Made by a program: the position numbers and the translations under genes
Shown: piece by piece, positions 1 to 5,038 of the stretch
Layout: each line of letters opens with the position of its first letter
How positions within the stretch are numbered: the first letter of the stretch is position 1
The notes under the pieces: generated by a model
What the model was told of the DNA's origin: nothing
Databases searched by the model: none
The model's input: the letters and a program-made list of their open reading frames with translations, nothing else
NCBI GenBank assembly: GCA_029460375.1
Contig: JARPAQ010000147.1
Span: forward strand, 1-5,038
DNA from: Nitrososphaerota archaeon
Lineage (GTDB): Archaea > Thermoproteota > Nitrososphaeria > Nitrososphaerales > JACPRH01
DNA length: 5,038 bases
Direction: 5' to 3'

Positions 1-124
1 AGGTGAGGAGCTGGATCTTAAGAAGCATAAGCCTAAGACAGAGGTCAAGGCGGTCACATATCACATGATGAGTATCAAAGAAGAGGATGGGCGAGTATCG
101 GCGCGGTTCCTTCTTGACCTCTAA
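1..124 (+). CDS. Archease, C-terminal fragment (cut by the left window edge)
   Basis: Frame 2 is open from the window edge to a TAA at 122-124 and gives 40 residues. They match the end of archease as I know the family: GEELD near the start of the fragment, the hallmark TEVKAVTYH block at fragment residues 13-21, and a terminal FLLDL. Archease activates the RNA ligase RtcB, which joins tRNA halves after intron removal, by promoting RtcB guanylylation. The Asp-hydrophobic pair at the very C-terminus contributes to the metal site in characterised members (from memory), and it is intact here as Asp-Leu. The start and roughly the first two thirds of the protein lie outside the window. It is too short for a default ORF caller because no start codon is present. 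Identification rests on motif recognition, not a search, but the VKAVTYH block is distinctive. Confidence 0.88.
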   Translation, partial: GEELDLKKHKPKTEVKAVTYHMMSIKEEDGRVSARFLLDL

Positions 125-127
125 TCC

Positions 128-134
128 TTAAATA
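128..134 (+). promoter_or_regulatory. Candidate TATA box for thioredoxin, predicting a leaderless mRNA
   Basis: The sequence TTAAATA lies just after the archease stop codon, in the 34-bp gap before thioredoxin. Archaeal TATA boxes are centred about 26-27 bp upstream of the transcription start. Here the first T is 31 bp before the GTG codon at 159, so transcription would begin at or within a base or two of that codon. No Shine-Dalgarno motif precedes 159, which fits a leaderless message. The upstream bases (CTAATCC) are not a convincing purine-rich BRE, so this is a prediction from position and composition only. Confidence 0.55.
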
Positions 135-158
135 GAGTATATTGCGGCGTATTTCAGC

Positions 159-563
159 GTGAGTGACCCTGAGCTGGAAAAGATTCTTAAGCGAAAGATG
201 CGTGATCTTCAACGTAGAGAGGAGGATGTGAAGATGAGCGGAAGTATTGAGCTTACAGGTGCGAATTTTAACATGATAATGAGTGATAGCAAGCCTGTGT
301 TGATAGATTTCTGGGCTGAATGGTGTGGTCCGTGCAGAGTTATGCACCCCGTATTCGAAAAGCTAGCATCGGAGTTTGGGGATAAGGTTGTCTTCGCTAG
401 ACTGAACGTTGATGATAATGGGGATCTAGCCGCCAAGTACAGGGTTATGTCCATCCCGACGTTTATGGTCTTCTCAAGCGGTAAACCGATCGATATGGTA
501 GTCGGCGCTGTAGGGGAAGACGGCCTTAAGAACCTAATTCAGAAACACATAGACTCCAACTGA
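159..563 (+). CDS. trxA: Thioredoxin with charged N-terminal helical extension
   Basis: Encodes a 134-residue cytosolic thioredoxin, a protein disulfide reductase normally re-reduced by a thioredoxin reductase. There is no signal peptide or membrane segment. The fold runs from about residue 28 to the end. The active site is WCGPC at 55-59 (Cys56 and Cys59), preceded by the buried Asp50 equivalent to E. coli Asp26, and the cis-proline is Pro100 in SIPT. Residues 2-22 (SDPELEKILKRK and onward) form a highly charged, probably helical extension absent from the roughly 108-residue bacterial thioredoxin. It resembles extensions on some archaeal thioredoxins and the N-terminus of archaeal PDCD5-like proteins. 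The start chosen is GTG 159, because the extension reads as real protein and a TATA box sits 31 bp upstream. Met26 (ATG 234) is a serious alternative: it has AGGAGG at 220-225 and gives a 109-residue classical thioredoxin. The physiological substrate cannot be told from the sequence. Confidence 0.93.
   Translation: MSDPELEKILKRKMRDLQRREEDVKMSGSIELTGANFNMIMSDSKPVLIDFWAEWCGPCRVMHPVFEKLASEFGDKVVFARLNVDDNGDLAAKYRVMSIPTFMVFSSGKPIDMVVGAVGEDGLKNLIQKHIDSN
220..225 (+). promoter_or_regulatory. Internal Shine-Dalgarno motif ahead of thioredoxin Met26
   Basis: AGGAGG lies 8 nt before the in-frame ATG at 234-236, a good distance for ribosome binding. It is inside the coding sequence if thioredoxin starts at 159. 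Part of it encodes the Arg-Glu-Glu stretch, so it may be a chance product of codon use, but its strength and spacing match those of the real Shine-Dalgarno sites before leuA and ilvN in this window. Confidence 0.45.
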
Positions 564-583
564 GCAGGATAATATCATCCCGC
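564..583 (-). other. Inverted repeat in the gap between convergent trxA and leuD
   Basis: The 31-bp gap between the two convergent stop codons holds a 20-bp imperfect palindrome centred on an AT-rich core, with half-sites GGAT and ATCC. Only two symmetrical base pairs fail on the + strand, both as A-C mismatches. On the minus-strand RNA both become G-U wobbles, so downstream of leuD the transcript could form a stem of about 8 pairs with a 4-base loop. No U-run follows it, so it is not a textbook intrinsic terminator. It could protect the 3' end of the leu mRNA, mark the end of transcription, or be chance. Confidence 0.35.
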
Positions 584-594
584 AGTCTGCCTCT

Positions 595-1086
595 TTACTT
601 TAAAGACTGTTTCAGCTTATTCAGCAGTCCGCCTGACTGTATGATATCCAGTATGAATGGCGGTAACGGTTGAGCCTTGAAGGTTCTCCTAATCCTACCA
701 TTCTCAATAAGACCATCCTCCAAACTGACCGTCAAGATGTCACCTTCAATAACTTCGCTCCAGAGGTCGCTGCATTCAAGAACTGGCAGCCCCAAGTTTA
801 TCGCGTTCCGGTAGAAGATTCTAGCGAAGGATTTAGCTACTATACACTTCACGTTCGCGTTCTTTAGAGCTATAGGGGCTTGTTCTCTGCTTGAGCCTGA
901 ACCGAAGTTATCGCCCACCACCAATACTATACCGTCACGGCTCTTTCCTGAAAAAACGGGGTCTATACCCTCCATAGCGTGCCGCCCCAACTCCTCTTCA
1001 TCCATAATTACAAGATATTTCCCAGGAATTATGATATCGGTATTGATATTGTCCCCGTACTTCAGAGCCTTGGCTTCAACCTTCAA
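595..1086 (-). CDS. leuD: 3-isopropylmalate dehydratase (isopropylmalate isomerase) small subunit
   Basis: Small, swivelling subunit of the cytosolic LeuCD enzyme, which converts 2-isopropylmalate to 3-isopropylmalate through isopropylmaleate. With the TTG start at 1086-1084 it has 163 residues, normal for archaeal LeuD. Visible motifs are YGDNINTD at 10-17, the substrate loop YLVI at 24-27, the signature GSGSSREQAP at 62-71 and FYRNAINLGLPVLE at 91-104. The loop begins YLV as in methanogen isopropylmalate isomerase, not YLRT as in methanogen homoaconitase (from memory), so leucine synthesis is favoured. A longer reading from GTG 1098 adds four residues (start-I-C-F). I reject it because that GTG is buried in the ribosome-binding site, whereas TTG sits 7 nt after it and gives the family-like beginning M-K-V. 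Only 8 nt separate it from the leuC stop, so the two are probably translationally coupled. It is the last gene of the cluster. Confidence 0.93.
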   Translation of the reverse strand: MKVEAKALKYGDNINTDIIIPGKYLVIMDEEELGRHAMEGIDPVFSGKSRDGIVLVVGDNFGSGSSREQAPIALKNANVKCIVAKSFARIFYRNAINLGLPVLECSDLWSEVIEGDILTVSLEDGLIENGRIRRTFKAQPLPPFILDIIQSGGLLNKLKQSLK

Positions 1087-1093
1087 AAAACAT

Positions 1094-1101
1094 ATCACCT
1101 C
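1094..1101 (-). promoter_or_regulatory. Shine-Dalgarno of leuD, containing the leuC stop codon
   Basis: On the minus strand this reads GAGGTGAT, fully complementary to the usual 3' end of archaeal 16S rRNA (AUCACCUC). The TGA inside it is the stop codon of leuC. It ends 7 nt before the TTG at 1086-1084, which decides the leuD start. The upstream in-frame GTG (1098-1096) overlaps the motif and cannot be served by it. Confidence 0.75.
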
Positions 1102-2366
1102 AGAGTATTCGGATCCGTAATTCTACCAGTTAAAGCCGACGCAGCAGCCACTGTAGGCGAGCCTAGGTAAACCTTCGCCTTCGGGTCACCCATTCTACCA
1201 ATAAAGTTTCTGTTAGTAGTGCTTAAACAGGTCTCCCCAGCTGCAAGTACACCCAGGTGCCCTCCGTAGCACGCTCCACAGGAAGCTGTAGCTATGGCTG
1301 CTCCTGCTTCTGCGAAGGTCTGTATCAGACCTTTATTCATTGCGTCTATGAATATCTCTTGAGATGCTGGAACGACTACAAGCCTTGTACGCGGGTTTAC
1401 CTGTCTTCCACGTAATATATCTGCGGCTGCCTGTAGGTCTTCGATTCGGCCGTTGGTGCAGGATCCGATGTATATCTGATCGAGCTCTACGTCGCCTAAT
1501 TCCGAAACTGGTTTCACGTTATCCACCGCGCCGGGGCAGGCTATTTGTGATGGCAAACCATCGACATTGATGTTTAATGTTCGATCATACTCAGCATCTG
1601 AATCTCCGTTTAGAGGTGTGAACGGGTCGCTGGTTCTACTCTTCACATATTCCACGGTCTTCTCGTCAGGCTCAACTATACCTGACTTAGCACCCACCTC
1701 AATAGCCATATTGCAGAGCGTCAAACGGCTGGATACGCTCATATTCTTCACAGTCGGCCCCGTGAACTCCAGCCCCATGTAGGTGGCCCCGCTGAACCCT
1801 ATCTCCTTCGCCACCCGCAGGAAGAGATCCTTGGCACCTACAAACCTATCAAACTCACCTGCAACATCTATCCTTATCACTTTGGGCACCTTGAACCAGA
1901 GCCTCCCCGTGATGAAGACCGAAGTCATCTCGGTAGAACCTATACCCGTTGAAAAAGCACCCAGTGCACCATATGTAACGGTGTGGGAATCAGCGCCGAC
2001 TATGACTTCACCAGGCTTCACATACCCCTTCTCAACCATAACTTGGTGGCAGACTCCACCTCGACCTACATCGTAGAACCCTGGTATGTCAAGGTCTCTT
2101 GCGAAATCCCGTACTATACGGTGAACCTCAGCAGCTTGAGCTGTGGGTGCTGGTATAGTGTGATCCAGGATTATGGTGACCCGCTCTTTATCCCAGACCT
2201 TCTTTGCACCTACATCCTTGAAGTATTTCGCCACTAGGTAGCCAGTTATCTCGTTTATCATAGCATAGTCTATCTTAGCGTCCACAATCTGTCCAGGCGT
2301 CACCTCCTTTTCACCTGAAGCCTTGCTGAGTATCTTCTCCACTATATTCAATGTTTCAACCCCCAT
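1095..2366 (-). CDS. leuC: 3-isopropylmalate dehydratase large subunit (4Fe-4S aconitase family)
   Basis: Catalytic, iron-sulfur subunit of the isopropylmalate isomerase, partner of LeuD encoded just downstream. The 423 residues agree with the usual archaeal LeuC length of about 420. Cluster ligands are Cys303 (in GSCTNGR, 301-307), Cys363 and Cys366 (in CGACYGGH, 363-370). Other family blocks are DHT at 68-70 and GADSHTVTYGALGAFSTGIG at 124-143. LeuC and homoaconitase large subunits are hard to separate by sequence; the neighbours leuA and leuD make the leucine role likely. The ATG at 2366 has no Shine-Dalgarno sequence at a usable distance. TTG at 2351 (codon 6, giving M-N-I-V-E-K-I-L, a family-like start) lies 31 bp after a TATA-like TTAATAT and could be the true start of a leaderless message. 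I keep ATG as the conservative choice. The gene follows leuA after 43 bp. Confidence 0.94.
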   Translation of the reverse strand: MGVETLNIVEKILSKASGEKEVTPGQIVDAKIDYAMINEITGYLVAKYFKDVGAKKVWDKERVTIILDHTIPAPTAQAAEVHRIVRDFARDLDIPGFYDVGRGGVCHQVMVEKGYVKPGEVIVGADSHTVTYGALGAFSTGIGSTEMTSVFITGRLWFKVPKVIRIDVAGEFDRFVGAKDLFLRVAKEIGFSGATYMGLEFTGPTVKNMSVSSRLTLCNMAIEVGAKSGIVEPDEKTVEYVKSRTSDPFTPLNGDSDAEYDRTLNINVDGLPSQIACPGAVDNVKPVSELGDVELDQIYIGSCTNGRIEDLQAAADILRGRQVNPRTRLVVVPASQEIFIDAMNKGLIQTFAEAGAAIATASCGACYGGHLGVLAAGETCLSTTNRNFIGRMGDPKAKVYLGSPTVAAASALTGRITDPNTLR

Positions 2367-2374
2367 TCGCTGCG

Positions 2375-2383
2375 AATATTAAG
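2375..2383 (-). promoter_or_regulatory. Candidate internal TATA box for leuC-leuD in the leuA/leuC gap
   Basis: The 43-bp gap between leuA and leuC is the only real break in the cluster. On the minus strand it holds CTTAATATT preceded by the purine-rich run GAGGGGGG, a plausible BRE/TATA arrangement. From the first T (2382) a start about 31 bp on falls at 2351, the first base of the in-frame TTG of leuC codon 6. A second AT-rich stretch, TTAAAATAA (2409-2401), directly after the leuA stop would place transcription near 2378 with a short leader lacking a Shine-Dalgarno sequence. Position and composition are the only support. Confidence 0.35.
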
Positions 2384-2409
2384 CCCCCCTCTAAACATCG
2401 TTATTTTAA

Positions 2410-3957
2410 CTATGTACCTTGAGCAGCTGTTACCGCTGTACCTGCAGATGCAAGCCTCCGCCTTTTGAGTAGCACCTTATTTATACCGTCGAGCATAGCT
2501 TCTACGCTCACGACTACGATATCTTCTCCCGCTGCACTCGCAGACGCGGTTATGCCTTCTTCATCTTCCACCTTTATCCTCACCTCAGCTAGGGCGTCTG
2601 AGCCTCCTGTTATGGCTTCAAGCCGATACTCCTTCAGTGTTATTTCACCAAAACCACCTGTAACCGTCTGTATAGCCTTCATAGCTGAGTCCACGGGCCC
2701 GACACCGGTGTCAGACGCTACGTATCTCTTCCCGTCGATGAGCACCCTGACAGACGCGGTAGGCACCATCCTCACACCTGTCATAACTGAAAAGTCCTGT
2801 AGGTCTACAACCTTCTCCTCCGGCGAGGTTTGGCCTATAACAGCCCGAGCTAGAGCAGATAGATCCGTCTCGCTGAGCCTCTTCCCTTTATCTCCAAGCT
2901 CCTTTACCTTTTCAACTATATCTTTGAGCTGATCACGTGAGGCGTCTATTCCGAGCTCTTTGAGCTGGGCAGATATACCGTGTCCTCCAGCATGCTTACC
3001 TGCCTGAATCCACCTTCTCCTACCTACGAGCTCCGGCGCTATAGGCTCATATGTCAAAGGTACTGTCAGAACACCGTGAGTATGTATTCCTGACTCATGC
3101 CCGAATGCGTTTTCACCAACTATTGCTTTGTTAGGCTGCATAGCTATACCTGTGATTCTGGAGACGAGCCTAGATGTCTCGTATATCAGCTTGGTGTTGA
3201 TATTCGTCTTTCTCTGGTGTAGACAGTATAACGACATAACAAGCTCCTCAAGAGAAGCGTTTCCAGCCCGCTCCCCCAGCCCGTTCACAGCAACATGCGC
3301 AGTCTTCGCTCCAGCATTTATCCCTGCGAGGGTGTTGGCGACTGCTAGGCCAAAGTCGTTGTGGCAGTGGAGGCTTATGGGAACGTTCACCACTGTCTTG
3401 ATGTCGGAGACAAGTTGGAACATCTTTTCAGGTGTTATGACGCCGACTGTGTCAGGTATATCTATGCGGTCTACGCCTGCATTGTTCACCGCTTTGAAGA
3501 CTTCTTTCAGGTAGGTCAAATCAGATCTAGTTGCGTCTTCGGCTGAGAATTCTACTATGACACCGTGGGATTTACAATACTCTACTGCTTCAACGGCTTT
3601 TTCAACGGCTTGTTCACGGGTTATCTTGAGTTTATGCTCCAGATGAAGGTCTGATGTGGCGATGAAGGTGTGGATAGAGTCGACTCCGCAGTCGAGAGCA
3701 GCATCGATATCCTTTCGACTCGTTCTTGCTAGACTGCATATCTCTGCGCTTAGACCCTCTTTCGCGATCATTTTCACAGATTCTATCTCGCCTTTCGAGG
3801 TTATGGGGAAGCCTGCTTCTATAATGTCTACACCTAGACGATCTAGCTGCCTAGCTATCTGAAGCTTATTTTCAGGCGTCAACGATACTCCGGGGGTCTG
3901 CTCCCCATCTCTCAGCGTAGTGTCAAAAATGAGTATCCTGTCTTCACTGCTGCTCAT
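2410..3957 (-). CDS. leuA: 2-isopropylmalate synthase
   Basis: Condenses acetyl-CoA with 2-oxoisovalerate to 2-isopropylmalate, the first committed step of leucine synthesis, in the cytosol. The 515 residues comprise an HMGL-like TIM barrel (about 7-270), a linker subdomain with FGHESGIHTHG (285-295), and a C-terminal LeuA regulatory domain (about 385-500) that binds leucine in characterised enzymes. Catalytic and metal residues are visible: DTTLRDGEQ at 12-20 (Asp12, Arg16), HCH at 197-199 (His197, His199) and GERAGN at 228-233 (Asn233). EAGFP (47-51) and HTFIATSDLH (96-105) are isopropylmalate-synthase-like. The close relative citramalate synthase of methanogens has different residues here (GSAITS, and VPTS in the second block, from memory). 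The adjacent leuC/leuD agree. ATG 3957 overlaps the ilvN stop (ATGA) and follows a strong Shine-Dalgarno sequence. The last 15 or so residues are Ala/Thr-rich and probably disordered. Confidence 0.94.
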   Translation of the reverse strand: MSSSEDRILIFDTTLRDGEQTPGVSLTPENKLQIARQLDRLGVDIIEAGFPITSKGEIESVKMIAKEGLSAEICSLARTSRKDIDAALDCGVDSIHTFIATSDLHLEHKLKITREQAVEKAVEAVEYCKSHGVIVEFSAEDATRSDLTYLKEVFKAVNNAGVDRIDIPDTVGVITPEKMFQLVSDIKTVVNVPISLHCHNDFGLAVANTLAGINAGAKTAHVAVNGLGERAGNASLEELVMSLYCLHQRKTNINTKLIYETSRLVSRITGIAMQPNKAIVGENAFGHESGIHTHGVLTVPLTYEPIAPELVGRRRWIQAGKHAGGHGISAQLKELGIDASRDQLKDIVEKVKELGDKGKRLSETDLSALARAVIGQTSPEEKVVDLQDFSVMTGVRMVPTASVRVLIDGKRYVASDTGVGPVDSAMKAIQTVTGGFGEITLKEYRLEAITGGSDALAEVRIKVEDEEGITASASAAGEDIVVVSVEAMLDGINKVLLKRRRLASAGTAVTAAQGT

Positions 3958-4448
3958 TTCTTCCCTCCTCTTTGAAGAGCCGTTATCCCTGTTCTGGCCA
4001 TCTCTTTTATCCCGTATCCTGAGACGAGTTCTATGAAGGCGTCTATCTTGTCTGGTGTACCTGTTACTTCCACCATAAGAGAGTCGCGTGATATGTCGAT
4101 TATGCGGTTTCTGAATATTTCACTATAGTTGGTCAGTTCCGATAGGGCTCTGCTATCCGAAACCTGAATCTTGATAAGCGCCAGCTCGCGCTGCACAGTC
4201 TCCTCTTGATCTAGCACCTGAACTTTGATGACATCGATAAGTTTGCTTACCTGCTTAACTATCTGCTCTGCTACGTCCTCATCTCCATGAATTGTTATCG
4301 TCATCCTTGAAAGATCCTTCTGCTCGATTTCTCCGACACTTATGCTATCTATGTTGAAGCCACGCCGCCTGAACATATTCGCAGCCCTGAATAGGACACC
4401 CGGCTTGTTCTCCACTATAATTGATATGATATACGTTCTTTCGGTCAA
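3954..4448 (-). CDS. ilvN: Acetohydroxyacid (acetolactate) synthase small, regulatory subunit
   Basis: Regulatory subunit that activates IlvB and confers end-product inhibition; the name ilvH is equally usable. At 164 residues it matches E. coli IlvH (163). The N-terminal ACT domain covers about 4-78 and the C-terminal ALS small-subunit domain about 85-160. The residues corresponding to E. coli IlvH Asn11, Gly14 and Asn29, where changes cause valine resistance, are conserved as Asn14, Gly17 and Asn32 (ENKPG and RRGFN). A valine-type feedback site is therefore probably functional, although the effector is inferred. The start is TTG at 4448-4446. It overlaps the ilvB stop (TTGA), has GGAGGT 6 nt upstream, and gives the expected short lead-in to the first ACT strand. 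It sits between ilvB and leuA with overlaps on both sides. Confidence 0.94.
   Translation of the reverse strand: MTERTYIISIIVENKPGVLFRAANMFRRRGFNIDSISVGEIEQKDLSRMTITIHGDEDVAEQIVKQVSKLIDVIKVQVLDQEETVQRELALIKIQVSDSRALSELTNYSEIFRNRIIDISRDSLMVEVTGTPDKIDAFIELVSGYGIKEMARTGITALQRGGKK
3963..3970 (-). promoter_or_regulatory. Shine-Dalgarno of leuA inside the 3' end of ilvN
   Basis: The minus strand reads GAGGAGGG, ending 5 nt before the leuA ATG at 3957-3955. It overlaps the last codons of ilvN (Gly-Gly-Lys-Lys). Together with the ATGA overlap of stop and start, it indicates translation of leuA from the ilvN message, probably coupled. Confidence 0.72.
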
Positions 4449-5038
4449 CTGTTAACCTCCGCCTTGTAAAGAACATCCTTCAACCCTCGGCCGGGAGGGA
4501 CGAATGGAAAGACATCCTCATCCGCTGAGACTGGACAATCTATCACAGTTGCAACCTTGCTGTTGACAGCTTCTTTGAAAACCTTTTCGAACTCTTCGAT
4601 AGACTGGGCGCGAAGACCCTGTGCGCCGTATGCTTCAGCCAATTTTACAAAGTCAGGCATACTATCCAGCTTTACTCCGGAATACCGTCGATTGTAAAAG
4701 AGCCTCTGCCACTGCTCAACCATACCCAGCGAAGAGTTGTTAAGTATGACAACAGTAACCGGGATATCCTCAGCCATACAGACGGATAGAGAATTCTCCG
4801 TCATCCTAAAACTACCGTCCCCCGCTAAATCGACAACCGGTACATCTGGTTTCGCGACTTTAGCCCCTACAGCAGCGGGGAAGCCGAAACCCATAGTGCC
4901 CAGCCCGGTTGAAGTTATCCACGTTCTAGGTTCTATGACTTGGTAGTATAGTTCTCCCCACATCTGGTTCTTACCAACCTCGGTGGTGAGTATCCCGTTC
5001 GGTGGAAGCAGCTCCCGTATCTTCTTGATTATTTTCGG
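4445..5038 (-). CDS. ilvB: Acetohydroxyacid (acetolactate) synthase large subunit, C-terminal fragment
   Basis: Catalytic subunit that condenses two pyruvates to 2-acetolactate, or pyruvate with 2-oxobutyrate to 2-aceto-2-hydroxybutyrate, using thiamine diphosphate, Mg2+ and FAD. The frame is open to the right window edge and gives 197 residues plus the stop. These form the C-terminal TPP-binding domain of a protein usually about 550-600 residues long. Starting at the first internal Met (4963) would wrongly drop 25 coding residues that include TEVGKNQ. Visible are TEVGKNQMW at fragment 19-27, the TPP/Mg motif from GDGS at 73-76 to NN at 100-101, and GMVEQWQRLFY at 105-115, whose Trp aligns with the plant enzyme's herbicide-site Trp574. 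The end, FPFVPPGRGLKDVL, is typical of acetolactate synthases and argues against other TPP enzymes such as glyoxylate carboligase. The pyrimidine-binding and FAD domains lie beyond the window. The promoter of the cluster is presumably upstream as well. Confidence 0.94.
   Translation of the reverse strand, partial: PKIIKKIRELLPPNGILTTEVGKNQMWGELYYQVIEPRTWITSTGLGTMGFGFPAAVGAKVAKPDVPVVDLAGDGSFRMTENSLSVCMAEDIPVTVVILNNSSLGMVEQWQRLFYNRRYSGVKLDSMPDFVKLAEAYGAQGLRAQSIEEFEKVFKEAVNSKVATVIDCPVSADEDVFPFVPPGRGLKDVLYKAEVNS
4455..4460 (-). promoter_or_regulatory. Shine-Dalgarno of ilvN inside the 3' end of ilvB
   Basis: The minus strand reads GGAGGT, ending 6 nt before the TTG at 4448-4446. It overlaps the last codons of ilvB (Ala-Glu-Val-Asn-Ser) and supports the unusual TTG as the real ilvN start. 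Confidence 0.72.

Noticed and set aside
75..347. 90-codon open frame on the minus strand across archease and thioredoxin
   Set aside because: It runs antisense to two recognised genes and to the intergenic promoter, with a His- and Leu-rich translation of no recognisable family.
595..2366. Homoaconitase pair of lysine or coenzyme B synthesis instead of leuCD
   Set aside because: The small-subunit loop reads YLVI, not YLRT, and the genes follow leuA in a branched-chain cluster.
2384..2389. G-run (minus strand GAGGGGGG) as the Shine-Dalgarno of leuC
   Set aside because: It ends 17 nt before the ATG at 2366, too far for normal ribosome binding, and is only a partial match to GGAGG. A role as purine-rich flank of a TATA box is more plausible.
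2465..2932. 155-codon open frame on the + strand opposite leuA
   Set aside because: It is Ser/Thr-rich with no recognisable motif and lies antisense to the well-conserved LeuA C-terminal domain; it is a shadow of that gene's codon pattern.
3128..3514. 128-codon open frame on the + strand opposite leuA
   Set aside because: It lies antisense to the catalytic barrel of LeuA, where HCHNDFG and GERAGN are coded, and the translation has no family-like features.
2410..3957. Citramalate synthase or homocitrate synthase instead of leuA
   Set aside because: The active-site loops (EAGFP, HTFIATSDLH) and linkage to leuC/leuD fit isopropylmalate synthase better than methanogen-type citramalate synthase.
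4445..4963. Complete 172-residue gene starting at the Met codon at 4963
   Set aside because: The frame continues open to the window edge and the 25 preceding codons encode conserved acetolactate synthase sequence (TEVGKNQ), so this Met is internal.
1..5038. Defence system, mobile element, CRISPR array or other novel system
   Set aside because: Nearly every base is accounted for by six biosynthetic or housekeeping genes plus the archease fragment. The gaps are 34, 31 and 43 bp, and there are no direct repeats, transposase or integrase motifs.

Overview
This window reads as ordinary archaeal chromosome carrying a branched-chain amino-acid biosynthesis cluster. Three things point to an archaeon: the last 40 codons of an archease gene at the left edge, a thioredoxin with the charged N-terminal helix seen in some archaeal thioredoxins, and a TATA-type promoter placed so that the thioredoxin mRNA would be leaderless. 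The proteins look like those of Thermoproteota-type lineages (Bathyarchaeia or Nitrososphaeria are possible), but the sequence alone does not fix the phylum. Base composition looks moderate and even throughout. I see no tRNA, rRNA, CRISPR array, insertion sequence or sign of recent transfer.

Layout. On the + strand, the archease C-terminus (1-124) is followed after 34 bp by thioredoxin (159-563). A 31-bp convergent gap holding a small inverted repeat separates thioredoxin from a tightly packed minus-strand cluster. In transcription order (right to left) this is ilvB (C-terminal third, cut by the window edge), ilvN, leuA, leuC and leuD. The junctions ilvB/ilvN and ilvN/leuA overlap by a few bases (TTGA and ATGA), and each following gene has a Shine-Dalgarno sequence inside the preceding gene. 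leuA and leuC are separated by 43 bp that may hold an extra promoter. The leuC stop codon lies inside the Shine-Dalgarno sequence of leuD.

Function. IlvB and IlvN form acetohydroxyacid synthase, the first common step of valine, leucine and isoleucine synthesis. LeuA (2-isopropylmalate synthase) takes the valine precursor 2-oxoisovalerate into the leucine branch, and LeuC/LeuD isomerise 2-isopropylmalate to 3-isopropylmalate. The two usual feedback points are both encoded here with their regulatory domains: the IlvN ACT domain and the LeuA C-terminal domain. ilvC, ilvD, leuB and the aminotransferase are not in the window; some may lie upstream of ilvB, beyond the right edge.

I did not find a new biological system. 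The points most worth a second look concern expression: two competing starts for thioredoxin, a probable wrong default start for leuD, and a possible leaderless TTG start for leuC with the same TATA-to-start distance as thioredoxin.
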